Shown here one piece after another: positions 42,547-49,501 of a stretch of 64,000 nt of DNA (positions are counted from its first letter, which is position 1; each line of letters begins with the position of its first letter). Made by a program: the position numbers and the translations under genes. Source of the DNA: Emcibacter sp048269205 (lineage in GTDB: Bacteria > Pseudomonadota > Alphaproteobacteria > Sphingomonadales > Emcibacteraceae). The notes below the pieces were generated by a model that made no database searches, was not told the origin of the DNA, and saw only the letters and a program-made list of their open reading frames with translations. The stretch lies in the NCBI RefSeq assembly GCF_048269205.1, contig NZ_JBLXJC010000001.1, positions 62,001 to 126,000 on the forward strand. The letters run 5' to 3'.

Positions 42547-45339
42547 ATGTCGAATTTTTCGATTGTCTCTTTTGATACGTCATTATTGGCGAATTACTAT
42601 GGTGCGAAGACCAATCTTCGCGTCACTTCCGCCCTGTCTTCCGCCAACTTCAGCACCTCCTCAGGACCGCGGGCGACCGACATTACAACCCCGTGGGATA
42701 CCGCGGATGAACGTTCCCTCAGCGCCCGTTACAATGAAGTAAGGGACAAACGCAGTTTCATCAACCTGTCTGATGATGAAGTGCAGCTTGCAGGTAGTGA
42801 CCAGGATGCAAAAGCCCTTTTCGCCCTGTATACGGCGCTGGAAGACCTGAAGACCATTGCTGAATATGCGGCTGCTGATACGACTTCTTCCTCGCTTCTG
42901 GAAAAGATCGGTGCAAAATACAGTGAAGGTATGATTGAGGTTCAGGAATATCTTCAGGGCCTCGAACTGGAGAAGCTGACCCTGTTCGCCGGTGAAAAGA
43001 AAGCCAATGCCACTACAGAGGTTACCCTCGGCAAGAATACCTATGAATATACCTCTCCCGTCTCCTTTATCGGAACCAAATATTCGGCGATCCCGGGTCT
43101 GAATGGAGACGAGGTTTTTACCATAACGGTTGGCGATGGGACCGAAAGTGACGACATTGTGATAGACTTGTCCCAGATCAGCGGGACCGTCAGTATGACA
43201 AGTTTGACGAATTATATTAACGGTCAGATTGGGTCCCTCACTAAATTGAACGGCGAGGGCGAAGAAGTCCCGAAATATGACACCGAGTTTAAAATTGAGG
43301 AAGTTGAAGACGGCAGGTTTTCCCTGATGATTGACGGGGGCATAGGGGAATCTGTCGCTTTTTCCGCAGCGGTATCCGATCCGACGGTTTATCTTGTGGG
43401 GAACACCAGCAAGGGAAGTAGCGGGACCGATACCGCCTCCATTACAAAGCTTAAAGACAATGGAACTTCCGGCAATATCCTGTCGATGACAAATCATGCC
43501 GCGACCGACTCGGAAAATCCGCTGCATGAAATCAAGGATGCCGACGGAGAACTGGTTGAACAGGACCCGATTGCCGAACAGACCACAGCTTCGGCTTCTG
43601 CGATGGATAGTCAGGGGAACCTCTACGTGCTTGGTACGACGGTGGGGGACCTTGGCTCAAATATCAATGTTGCAGAGACTTCGGACGTCTATCTGAGCAA
43701 GTTTGATTCAGTCGGCAATCTGGTCTGGTCGCGCTTGGTGGGAGCAACAGATACGGCAGAGGCCTTTGATATCGCCATTGATGGTGAGGATAACGTGGTT
43801 ATCGCCGGACAGATTGACAGCGAACTGGAAGACCTGGATATTTTTTCCGGCAAGGATAGTTTTGTCATCAAGTATGACGATAGGGGGACCGAACTCTGGA
43901 CGCAGCAACTCGATTCAGCAGGGACGGATTCTCCTGCTTCGCTCGCCATCGATGCCAGTGGCAATGTTTATGTCACCGGTGAAATCAGTGGCGCCTACAA
44001 TGGTAGCGTGACGGCCGGTGGCGGCCAGGACGCTTATGTTATGCAGCTTGACAGCACCACGGGAGCGGTTGCTCAGGTCGCCCAGTTTGGCGGCGCGGGA
44101 ACCGAAACCGGCCAGGCCATCGCCATTGATGCGGACGGGAATGTTCTGGTAGCTTCCGAGGAAGACGGACAGGCCGTCATCCGGACCTTCGATGCGAACG
44201 ATCTTTCCAGCCAGCTGTCCAGCCATGTGGTAGGTGATCTTGCCGGTGGCGAGATATCCGATATTGTGATTGACGGCGGCAGTGTTTATCTGGCGGGCAC
44301 CTCTTCATCCGCCTCTTTTAGCGGCGGCGGTGCAGTGGTCGCAGCCAACAGCGGCGGTCGGGACGGTTTTGTGATTTCCCTGGCCAACAGTGCCGGCAAT
44401 CTGTCCGCAAACTGGACAACTTTCCTCGGTACGGGGGCGACTGATTCCATCGAAGACCTTACCGTGGCAAATGGTTCTATTTTTGTGGCCGGTACCACCG
44501 GCGGCGCCCTGCCGGGTGATACCAAGTCGGGCTATACAGATGCCTTTGCGGCAAAGATCAATGGAAGCACAGGCGCAACGGACTGGGTCCAGCAGGTCGG
44601 AGCCGCCGAAAGTTTGTCGGCCGGAGTCGGCATTGGGTTCTCTTCAACAGGCTCCTCCGTGTTGAACTGGCTGGGATTGCCAACTGGAGAGGTTGGCTTT
44701 AAGGAAACCCGGGATATTGAAACCCAGACCACGGCCGCTAAGGGTGATTATTTCTATATTTCCGTGAACGACAGAACGCCCCTTAAGATAAAGATTATGG
44801 AAGGGGATGATTTCTATGATCTTGCCGAACGCATCAATAAACGGTCGTTTCGTTATCTCAATGCATCCGTGACAACCGGTGACGGCGGACAGCGGCTGAA
44901 GATTGCCACAAAAAACGGTGGAACAGTTGAGTTAATCTCTGGAGAAGGATCGCAGGATGCCCTGCGCAAATTGGGGCTGGAGCCGACGAAGGTTCTGTCT
45001 TCCGAAGAACTTTTCGACATTGGTGAAGATACGGCCGGAACCGACCCGAATGACCTGGGCGGGGCTTTTGGTCTCGAAATCAAGGACCTGACGCAGATTC
45101 GTTCAAAGCAGGAAGCGGAATATATTGCGAACCAGCTGACAAATGCACTGACAACAGTCAGCCGCGCCTACCGTTCCATGTTTTATGATCCCGTAAAGGC
45201 GGCGATCCTAAAGGACTCCCAGGCAGCAGGCAATGGCCAGGTGCCGGCCCACCTCACAGCCAAGATTGCCAATTACCAGGCCGGTCTCAACCGCCTTCTT
45301 GCCGGCTCCGGATCTTCGGGCGCCGGAGTCCTGTTCTGA
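42547..45339 (+). CDS. FlaEY-like flagellar-associated protein with an internal beta-propeller
   Basis: About 930 residues. The N-terminal part (about 1-180) is helical and Ala/Ser rich with a flagellin-like look (LFALYTALEDLKTIAEYAA). Residues about 355-690 contain some six SBBP-type repeats built on D-x-x-GN-x-Y-x-x-G and D-x-FV-x-K/QLD motifs, i.e. a beta-propeller. The C-terminal 250 residues end with a helix (AILKDSQAAGNGQVPAHLTA) and a Ser/Gly-rich tail. The layout resembles Caulobacter FlaEY, linked to flagellin production. There is no signal peptide, as expected for flagellar export or cytoplasmic location. The start is likely ATG 42547; GTG 42499 and ATG 42517 are alternatives. Moderately sure of the family, unsure of the function. 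Confidence 0.6.
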   Translation: MSNFSIVSFDTSLLANYYGAKTNLRVTSALSSANFSTSSGPRATDITTPWDTADERSLSARYNEVRDKRSFINLSDDEVQLAGSDQDAKALFALYTALEDLKTIAEYAAADTTSSSLLEKIGAKYSEGMIEVQEYLQGLELEKLTLFAGEKKANATTEVTLGKNTYEYTSPVSFIGTKYSAIPGLNGDEVFTITVGDGTESDDIVIDLSQISGTVSMTSLTNYINGQIGSLTKLNGEGEEVPKYDTEFKIEEVEDGRFSLMIDGGIGESVAFSAAVSDPTVYLVGNTSKGSSGTDTASITKLKDNGTSGNILSMTNHAATDSENPLHEIKDADGELVEQDPIAEQTTASASAMDSQGNLYVLGTTVGDLGSNINVAETSDVYLSKFDSVGNLVWSRLVGATDTAEAFDIAIDGEDNVVIAGQIDSELEDLDIFSGKDSFVIKYDDRGTELWTQQLDSAGTDSPASLAIDASGNVYVTGEISGAYNGSVTAGGGQDAYVMQLDSTTGAVAQVAQFGGAGTETGQAIAIDADGNVLVASEEDGQAVIRTFDANDLSSQLSSHVVGDLAGGEISDIVIDGGSVYLAGTSSSASFSGGGAVVAANSGGRDGFVISLANSAGNLSANWTTFLGTGATDSIEDLTVANGSIFVAGTTGGALPGDTKSGYTDAFAAKINGSTGATDWVQQVGAAESLSAGVGIGFSSTGSSVLNWLGLPTGEVGFKETRDIETQTTAAKGDYFYISVNDRTPLKIKIMEGDDFYDLAERINKRSFRYLNASVTTGDGGQRLKIATKNGGTVELISGEGSQDALRKLGLEPTKVLSSEELFDIGEDTAGTDPNDLGGAFGLEIKDLTQIRSKQEAEYIANQLTNALTTVSRAYRSMFYDPVKAAILKDSQAAGNGQVPAHLTAKIANYQAGLNRLLAGSGSSGAGVLF

Positions 45340-45366
45340 TTTTTTTCGTCTTGCTGGAAACTGCAT

Positions 45367-45392
45367 AAAAAGATGGCCCCGTTCGGGGCCAT
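45367..45392 (-). terminator. terminator of the putative sigma-54 small RNA
   Basis: ATGGCCCC-GAAC-GGGGCCAT is a perfect 8-bp stem with a tetraloop. The minus-strand continuation is CTTTTT. On the plus strand TTAAAGATC follows, so it is at best a weak end for the FlaEY-like gene. No other minus-strand gene lies nearby. Confidence 0.75.
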
Positions 45393-45490
45393 TAAAGATC
45401 AAATATTTAAGGCAGAGAGAGGCGGAAACAGGTGCTAGGTCCGTTGGGGGGTCGGAAAATGTGCTGTCTCCGCCACTGCTCCAGAGGCAT
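45367..45490 (-). ncRNA. putative sigma-54-dependent small RNA with C-rich loop
   Basis: The predicted transcript is about 124 nt, from an A at 45490 (exactly 12 nt after the -12 C of a consensus sigma-54 promoter) to an intrinsic terminator. The body folds into an 11-bp stem, GGCGGAGACAG (45464-45474) with CTGTTTCCGCC (45421-45431), with one G-U pair. Inside it, TCCG/CGGA closes a loop ACCCCCCAA that could pair with G-rich Shine-Dalgarno regions, as in several alphaproteobacterial small RNAs. The first three bases are ATG and open a 27-codon leaderless frame, so a tiny protein is an alternative. It is antisense to no gene. Confidence 0.55.
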
Positions 45491-45500
45491 ATAATATATT

Positions 45501-45516
45501 AGCAAATACCGTGCCA
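45501..45516 (-). promoter_or_regulatory. perfect sigma-54 promoter
   Basis: On the minus strand TGGCACG-GTAT-TTGCT equals the sigma-54 consensus TGGCACG-N4-TTGCW at all defined positions. The predicted start is A 45490. Nothing but the short transcript ending at 45367 lies downstream before the antisense of the FlaEY-like gene. Confidence 0.85.
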
Positions 45517-45576
45517 AATGTAATAATCCCGGGATTCTGCCGTTTGGGAGGATCGTTGACCTCGTAAAGCCTGTTT

Positions 45577-45636
45577 CTTTTGCAAATATCATTGCAAATT
45601 GCAAAAATAAATTTACACACTCTTATATTGCAAAAG
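45577..45636. promoter_or_regulatory. cluster of four TTGCAA motifs, possible enhancer region
   Basis: TTGCAA occurs at 45580, 45592, 45599 and 45628. The outer copies form an inverted repeat CTTTTGCAA / TTGCAAAAG. The cluster lies 60-120 bp upstream of the minus-strand sigma-54 promoter and 85-140 bp upstream of the 45720 gene on the other strand, so it could serve either. Confidence 0.4.
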
Positions 45637-45719
45637 TCTTATAAGCATATATTAACGGCTTGCATACTTTTACGGCGTAAGTTGTAATTCTGATACACTT
45701 TGATTTCATGGATACTTGA

Positions 45720-46142
45720 ATGTCGCTTAGGATCATGTCTAGATTCATTCTCCTGCTTTTTTTCGCTGTTGCGGTCCCTTTTTCAGGAATTGCAGAGGAG
45801 AAAAAGGGCGAGGGCCAGCAGCTTGGCGAGGAAGTCTATGTTCCGGTTTCCCCGGTCATTATAACCATGTTCAGCCGGGGCCGGCCGGGCGGGGTACTGA
45901 CTGTGAGTTCTCAGCTCAAAATTACCGATCCGGAAAAGCGGATGGACGCCAGCAAGCAGATGCGCCGGCTTGTCAGCGCCTATACCCAGGAAACCAATCG
46001 CCTGGCGTTAAAATATTTTGATATCAACGAGCCAATAAATGTTGCATTATTAAGCAGGGTGTATCAGCGCGCGACCAATCGGGTGCTGAAGCACAAAGAG
46101 GCACAAGTATTGATTTCCAATGTGGTTGTTCAGAAACGGTGA
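45720..46142 (+). CDS. small exported protein, possibly FliL-like
   Basis: 140 residues. The N-terminal signal or anchor spans about residues 5-25, followed by a charged linker. The domain (about residues 36-140) reads VYVPVSPVIITMFSRGRPGG, LTVSSQLKITDPEKR and ends in EAQVLISNVVVQKR. The strand-helix-strand pattern and length resemble the periplasmic part of FliL, but this is pattern recognition only. The stop overlaps an alternative GTG start of the Hpt gene, so the pair is linked. Proximity to the FlaEY-like gene gives mild support for a flagellar role. Confidence 0.5.
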   Translation: MSLRIMSRFILLLFFAVAVPFSGIAEEKKGEGQQLGEEVYVPVSPVIITMFSRGRPGGVLTVSSQLKITDPEKRMDASKQMRRLVSAYTQETNRLALKYFDINEPINVALLSRVYQRATNRVLKHKEAQVLISNVVVQKR

Positions 46143-46183
46143 GCACACCGCTGGCGGGAATCATGGACCATGGGGGTCGCACT

Positions 46184-46567
46184 ATGAACCAGAATGCGAG
46201 TAAGCTGGATACGGATCAGCTTGAGGTGATGCTCAGTGGTGTCAGCCAGGCACAGGTCAATCCGATTGTCGAGGAATTGTTCCGCGATTTTTCGGAGCGG
46301 CGCGAGGCCCTTGCCGGGGCCATCGAGACGGGAGACTATACTGCCTGCCGACTTCAGGCGCATAGTCTCAAGGCGCTCAGTCAGACATTTGGTTTCGAGG
46401 CATTGTATCAATTGGCCAGAAAGCTTGAAGAAGCCTGCCGAATAAGCGATGATACTGAAATCAGGGAAATTGCTGCAGGTGTGTTTGACCTGATGAGTAC
46501 TTCCCGACAGGCGCTGAGTGTCTATCTTGAAGAAAAGAAGAGCCTGACAAAGTCAGATAACGCCTGA
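46184..46567 (+). CDS. Hpt (histidine phosphotransfer) domain protein
   Basis: About 127 residues. A four-helix Hpt domain carries the phospho-acceptor His in LQAHSLKALSQTFGFEAL near residue 59, preceded by FRDFSERREALAGAIETGD. It is a single-domain phosphotransmitter for a multistep phosphorelay; neither the kinase nor the regulator is adjacent. The start is uncertain among ATG 46184, ATG 46163 and a GTG at 46139 that overlaps the upstream stop. It is co-transcribed with the FliL-like gene. Confidence 0.8.
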   Translation: MNQNASKLDTDQLEVMLSGVSQAQVNPIVEELFRDFSERREALAGAIETGDYTACRLQAHSLKALSQTFGFEALYQLARKLEEACRISDDTEIREIAAGVFDLMSTSRQALSVYLEEKKSLTKSDNA

Positions 46568-46875
46568 TCCTCCCCGGATTCAGGTTTGGCGCGGACCGGT
46601 GTCCCGGACCGTATATAAGATCTTTTGCACCGATCGAAAACAAACGACCGTTTCATAGTTGATGCCGGCCTGTTTTTTGTATAATATCTGTGATGAACCG
46701 GGCAGCAGAGGGATTAGTGTCGACATCCTTTTATTCTCAAATTGGGATATTAAGAGAAACAAGGACCGGCGCCGCGCACTGGGAGTGTCTGTAATCAGTC
46801 ATGTCGCGGAAATCCTGTTATTAGTTGCCCCTTCAACCAAGTAGCGGGTCAATCTAACAATAAATGGGAGGATAC
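46568..46875. other. promoter region of the TonB-dependent receptor
   Basis: A 308-bp gap with no convincing gene. TATAAT at 46680-46685 with TTGATG 15 bp upstream (46659-46664) is a possible sigma-70 promoter. The leader would be about 180 nt. No Fur box or hairpin that I would call was seen. Confidence 0.3.
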
Positions 46876-49431
46876 ATGTCCTATCTGAAATTACTTAAGA
46901 ATACCTCAGCTCTTATTTCCACTTCCGTTCTGATGACAGGCTTGCAAATGGCGCAGGCCCAGGAAGAAGATGCCATTGTTCTGGAAGAAATTGTCGTAAC
47001 ATCTCAATATCGTGAACAGAGCCTGAGTGACGTGCCGATTTCCGTCAATGTGGTCAGCGGCGCAAAGCTGGAAGAGCAATCCATTGAACGGATGGCCGAT
47101 CTGCAGTTTGCTGTCCCCAACTTCACCATGGCGGAAAGCGGCATTGGCACCAATGTGTTCATGCGCGGTATCGGCTCCGGTAACAACCAGGGCTTTGAAC
47201 AGTCCGTGGGTGTCTATGTGGACGGAATCCATCATGGACGCGCCCAGCAGACCAGACAGCCGTTCCTGGATCTGGCGCGGGTCGAGGTTCTGCGCGGTCC
47301 GCAGTCCATCTTGTTCGGCAAGAACAGCGTGGCCGGCGCCCTCAACATGACGACGGCAAAGCCGACCGAGGAATTCGAAGGCTATGTCAGCGGCGCTTAT
47401 GAGTTCGTGGATGTGGCCAAGGAGGTCACCGCCGTATTGTCCGGTCCCCTGTCCGATACCATGCGGGCCAGGATTGCCGGCCGGTACCATGACAAGGACG
47501 GCTATATTGACAACCTGACTCTTGACCGCAAGGAACCACAGCAGGAAGACTGGGCGGTGCGCGGTATTCTGGAATGGGATATGTCCGAGGACCTGACCGC
47601 CACCTTCAAGGTGGAGCGCAGCGCCTTTGATGTGGTGGGACGCAATATTGAAATTGCCAATGAACTGCCCGCGGAAGCAGAGCTTGCTCCAGGGGTGCCA
47701 AATGCTTTTGCCGGTCTATATTATTCGCAGATTCTGGTCGGTGCCTTTGGTCAGGATCCTTCAGTGCTGAATAACACGCTGGATGGTCAGCGCAGCGCCA
47801 ATGGTGACTGGAGTAATAATGACGCCACCGAAGCGGTCATGACCCTCAATTATGCCATCGGCGATCATATGCTGGAAAGTGTCACCGGTTATTCAAAATT
47901 CAAATATGACGAAGTCTGTGACTGTGATTTTACCGGGGCTAACGTCTTTTCCCTGCCGATCCAGGAAGAATATAAGCAATTTTCCCAGGAAATTCGCCTG
48001 ACTTCCCCGGGCGGGGAAACCATCGATTATATTGTTGGTGCTTATTTCCAAACCAGCGACCATGATTTCAGCGATGATTTCACTTTGGATCAGAATTCTG
48101 TCCTCGTGCCTGCTCTGAATGGTAATCCGGCCCTGGCTGGTTTTGCACCATTGTTCGGCGCTCTGGGTGTGACCGGCGCAGGTGATCTCCTGTCCGACAC
48201 CATCACCCAGCGCGAGGCCCACGTGGATGCGGATGTCTATTCCGCCTTTGCCCAGCTGACCTGGAATATTAATGAACAATTCTCCCTGCAACTGGGGGGA
48301 CGAATTACTCATGAGAAGAAAAGTGGTGATAAAGATATTTGGGTGACAAATATCGACGGTTCTGAACTTACCGGCGCCAAGCAAATTGCACCGGATTTCA
48401 GTGGCCTGGTATTTGACCTTGCGGCTTCCAACAGGGTTGCCGGAAATTTGGAAGAGGTCTTGACTCCCCTTGTAGGTCCGGCTTTCGCTGCAGGCCTGGC
48501 GGCCGGCTTTGACCCGGTGTTCCTCGGACAGGCTGCTTACTTGGGAGATTACCCGGTGACCGGCGAGCGTAGCGAAACCAAGTTTACGCCTGATATCAAG
48601 TTGCAATATCGCCCGAATGACGATGTCATGCTCTATGCCAGCTTCGCTACCGGCAGCAAATCCGGCGGCTATGATTTTCGCTCCAACTTCAAATCCTTCT
48701 ATGTAGATATGGAAGATGCCTTTGAGTTTGAGGATGAGAAAGCCACCAACTATGAAGTTGGCGGCAAGCTGACCCTTGCGGACGGGGCGGCTGAATTGAA
48801 CTTTGCCGGTTTCTATACCGAGTATGAAGATCTCCAGGTCTCTATTTTTGACGGCAAGCTCGGCTTTAACGTCGGCAACGCCGGTCAGGCAGAGGCCCTG
48901 GGCTTCGAGCTGGATGGCCGCTGGCAGGTTGCGGAAGGTTTGACACTCTCCGGCTCTCTGGCCTATCTGGATTTCGAGTTTACGGATTATCCTAACGGAC
49001 AGTGTTATTTCGGACAGACACCATTTGGTCCTGCAGCAGCTGACGGATTATGTGACTATACAGGAGAAACCAACCAGTTGGCGTCCGAATGGCAGGGATC
49101 AGTCGGAATCGATCACACCATGGATTTGACTGACGCTTTGGTGCTAAACACTAATGTGAACATGTTCTTTACGAGTGAATATCATGCCTCGGCCAACTTG
49201 AATCCAAATTTGGTTCAGGATGGCTTTGCCAAGCTTAATGCCCGTATCGCCCTGACTGATCCGGACGGTACCTGGGAACTGGCGGTGCTTGGCCAGAACC
49301 TGACCGATAAGAAAACCCAGCTGTTCGGTGGCGAATCTCCTCTGGCCGGGAGCACATTTAGGGCTCAGTCCACCTATATCTTCCTGAGTCAGGGCCGTAC
49401 CATTATGGTCCAGGGCACCTATAACTTCTAG
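46876..49431 (+). CDS. TonB-dependent outer membrane receptor
   Basis: About 851 residues. The signal peptide spans about residues 1-29 (cleavage after AQA). A TonB-box-like EEIVVTSQYREQSLSDVPIS leads into the plug domain (VFMRGIGSGNN, VYVDGIHHGR, VEVLRGPQSILFGKNSVAGALNM), followed by a 22-strand barrel ending in MVQGTYNF with a terminal Phe. It imports a scarce ligand (iron chelate, vitamin or glycan). The plug type resembles receptors common in Sphingomonadales/Caulobacterales for plant or sterol-like compounds, but the ligand is unknown. ATG 46876 is chosen because GGGAGGA lies 3-9 nt upstream. It is a single gene. Confidence 0.93.
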   Translation: MSYLKLLKNTSALISTSVLMTGLQMAQAQEEDAIVLEEIVVTSQYREQSLSDVPISVNVVSGAKLEEQSIERMADLQFAVPNFTMAESGIGTNVFMRGIGSGNNQGFEQSVGVYVDGIHHGRAQQTRQPFLDLARVEVLRGPQSILFGKNSVAGALNMTTAKPTEEFEGYVSGAYEFVDVAKEVTAVLSGPLSDTMRARIAGRYHDKDGYIDNLTLDRKEPQQEDWAVRGILEWDMSEDLTATFKVERSAFDVVGRNIEIANELPAEAELAPGVPNAFAGLYYSQILVGAFGQDPSVLNNTLDGQRSANGDWSNNDATEAVMTLNYAIGDHMLESVTGYSKFKYDEVCDCDFTGANVFSLPIQEEYKQFSQEIRLTSPGGETIDYIVGAYFQTSDHDFSDDFTLDQNSVLVPALNGNPALAGFAPLFGALGVTGAGDLLSDTITQREAHVDADVYSAFAQLTWNINEQFSLQLGGRITHEKKSGDKDIWVTNIDGSELTGAKQIAPDFSGLVFDLAASNRVAGNLEEVLTPLVGPAFAAGLAAGFDPVFLGQAAYLGDYPVTGERSETKFTPDIKLQYRPNDDVMLYASFATGSKSGGYDFRSNFKSFYVDMEDAFEFEDEKATNYEVGGKLTLADGAAELNFAGFYTEYEDLQVSIFDGKLGFNVGNAGQAEALGFELDGRWQVAEGLTLSGSLAYLDFEFTDYPNGQCYFGQTPFGPAAADGLCDYTGETNQLASEWQGSVGIDHTMDLTDALVLNTNVNMFFTSEYHASANLNPNLVQDGFAKLNARIALTDPDGTWELAVLGQNLTDKKTQLFGGESPLAGSTFRAQSTYIFLSQGRTIMVQGTYNF

Positions 49432-49451
49432 GGTTCCCGGAACTGAACAAG

Positions 49452-49480
49452 AAAAGGCGGGATATTTCCCGCCTTTTTTA
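49452..49480. terminator. bidirectional terminator between the TonB receptor and polA
   Basis: AAAAGGCGGGA and TCCCGCCTTTT pair with a short AT loop, with T tracts on both strands. It lies between the convergent receptor and polA genes. Confidence 0.9.
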
Positions 49481-49501
49481 TTGTCTTTAATTAAGATGTT
49501 T

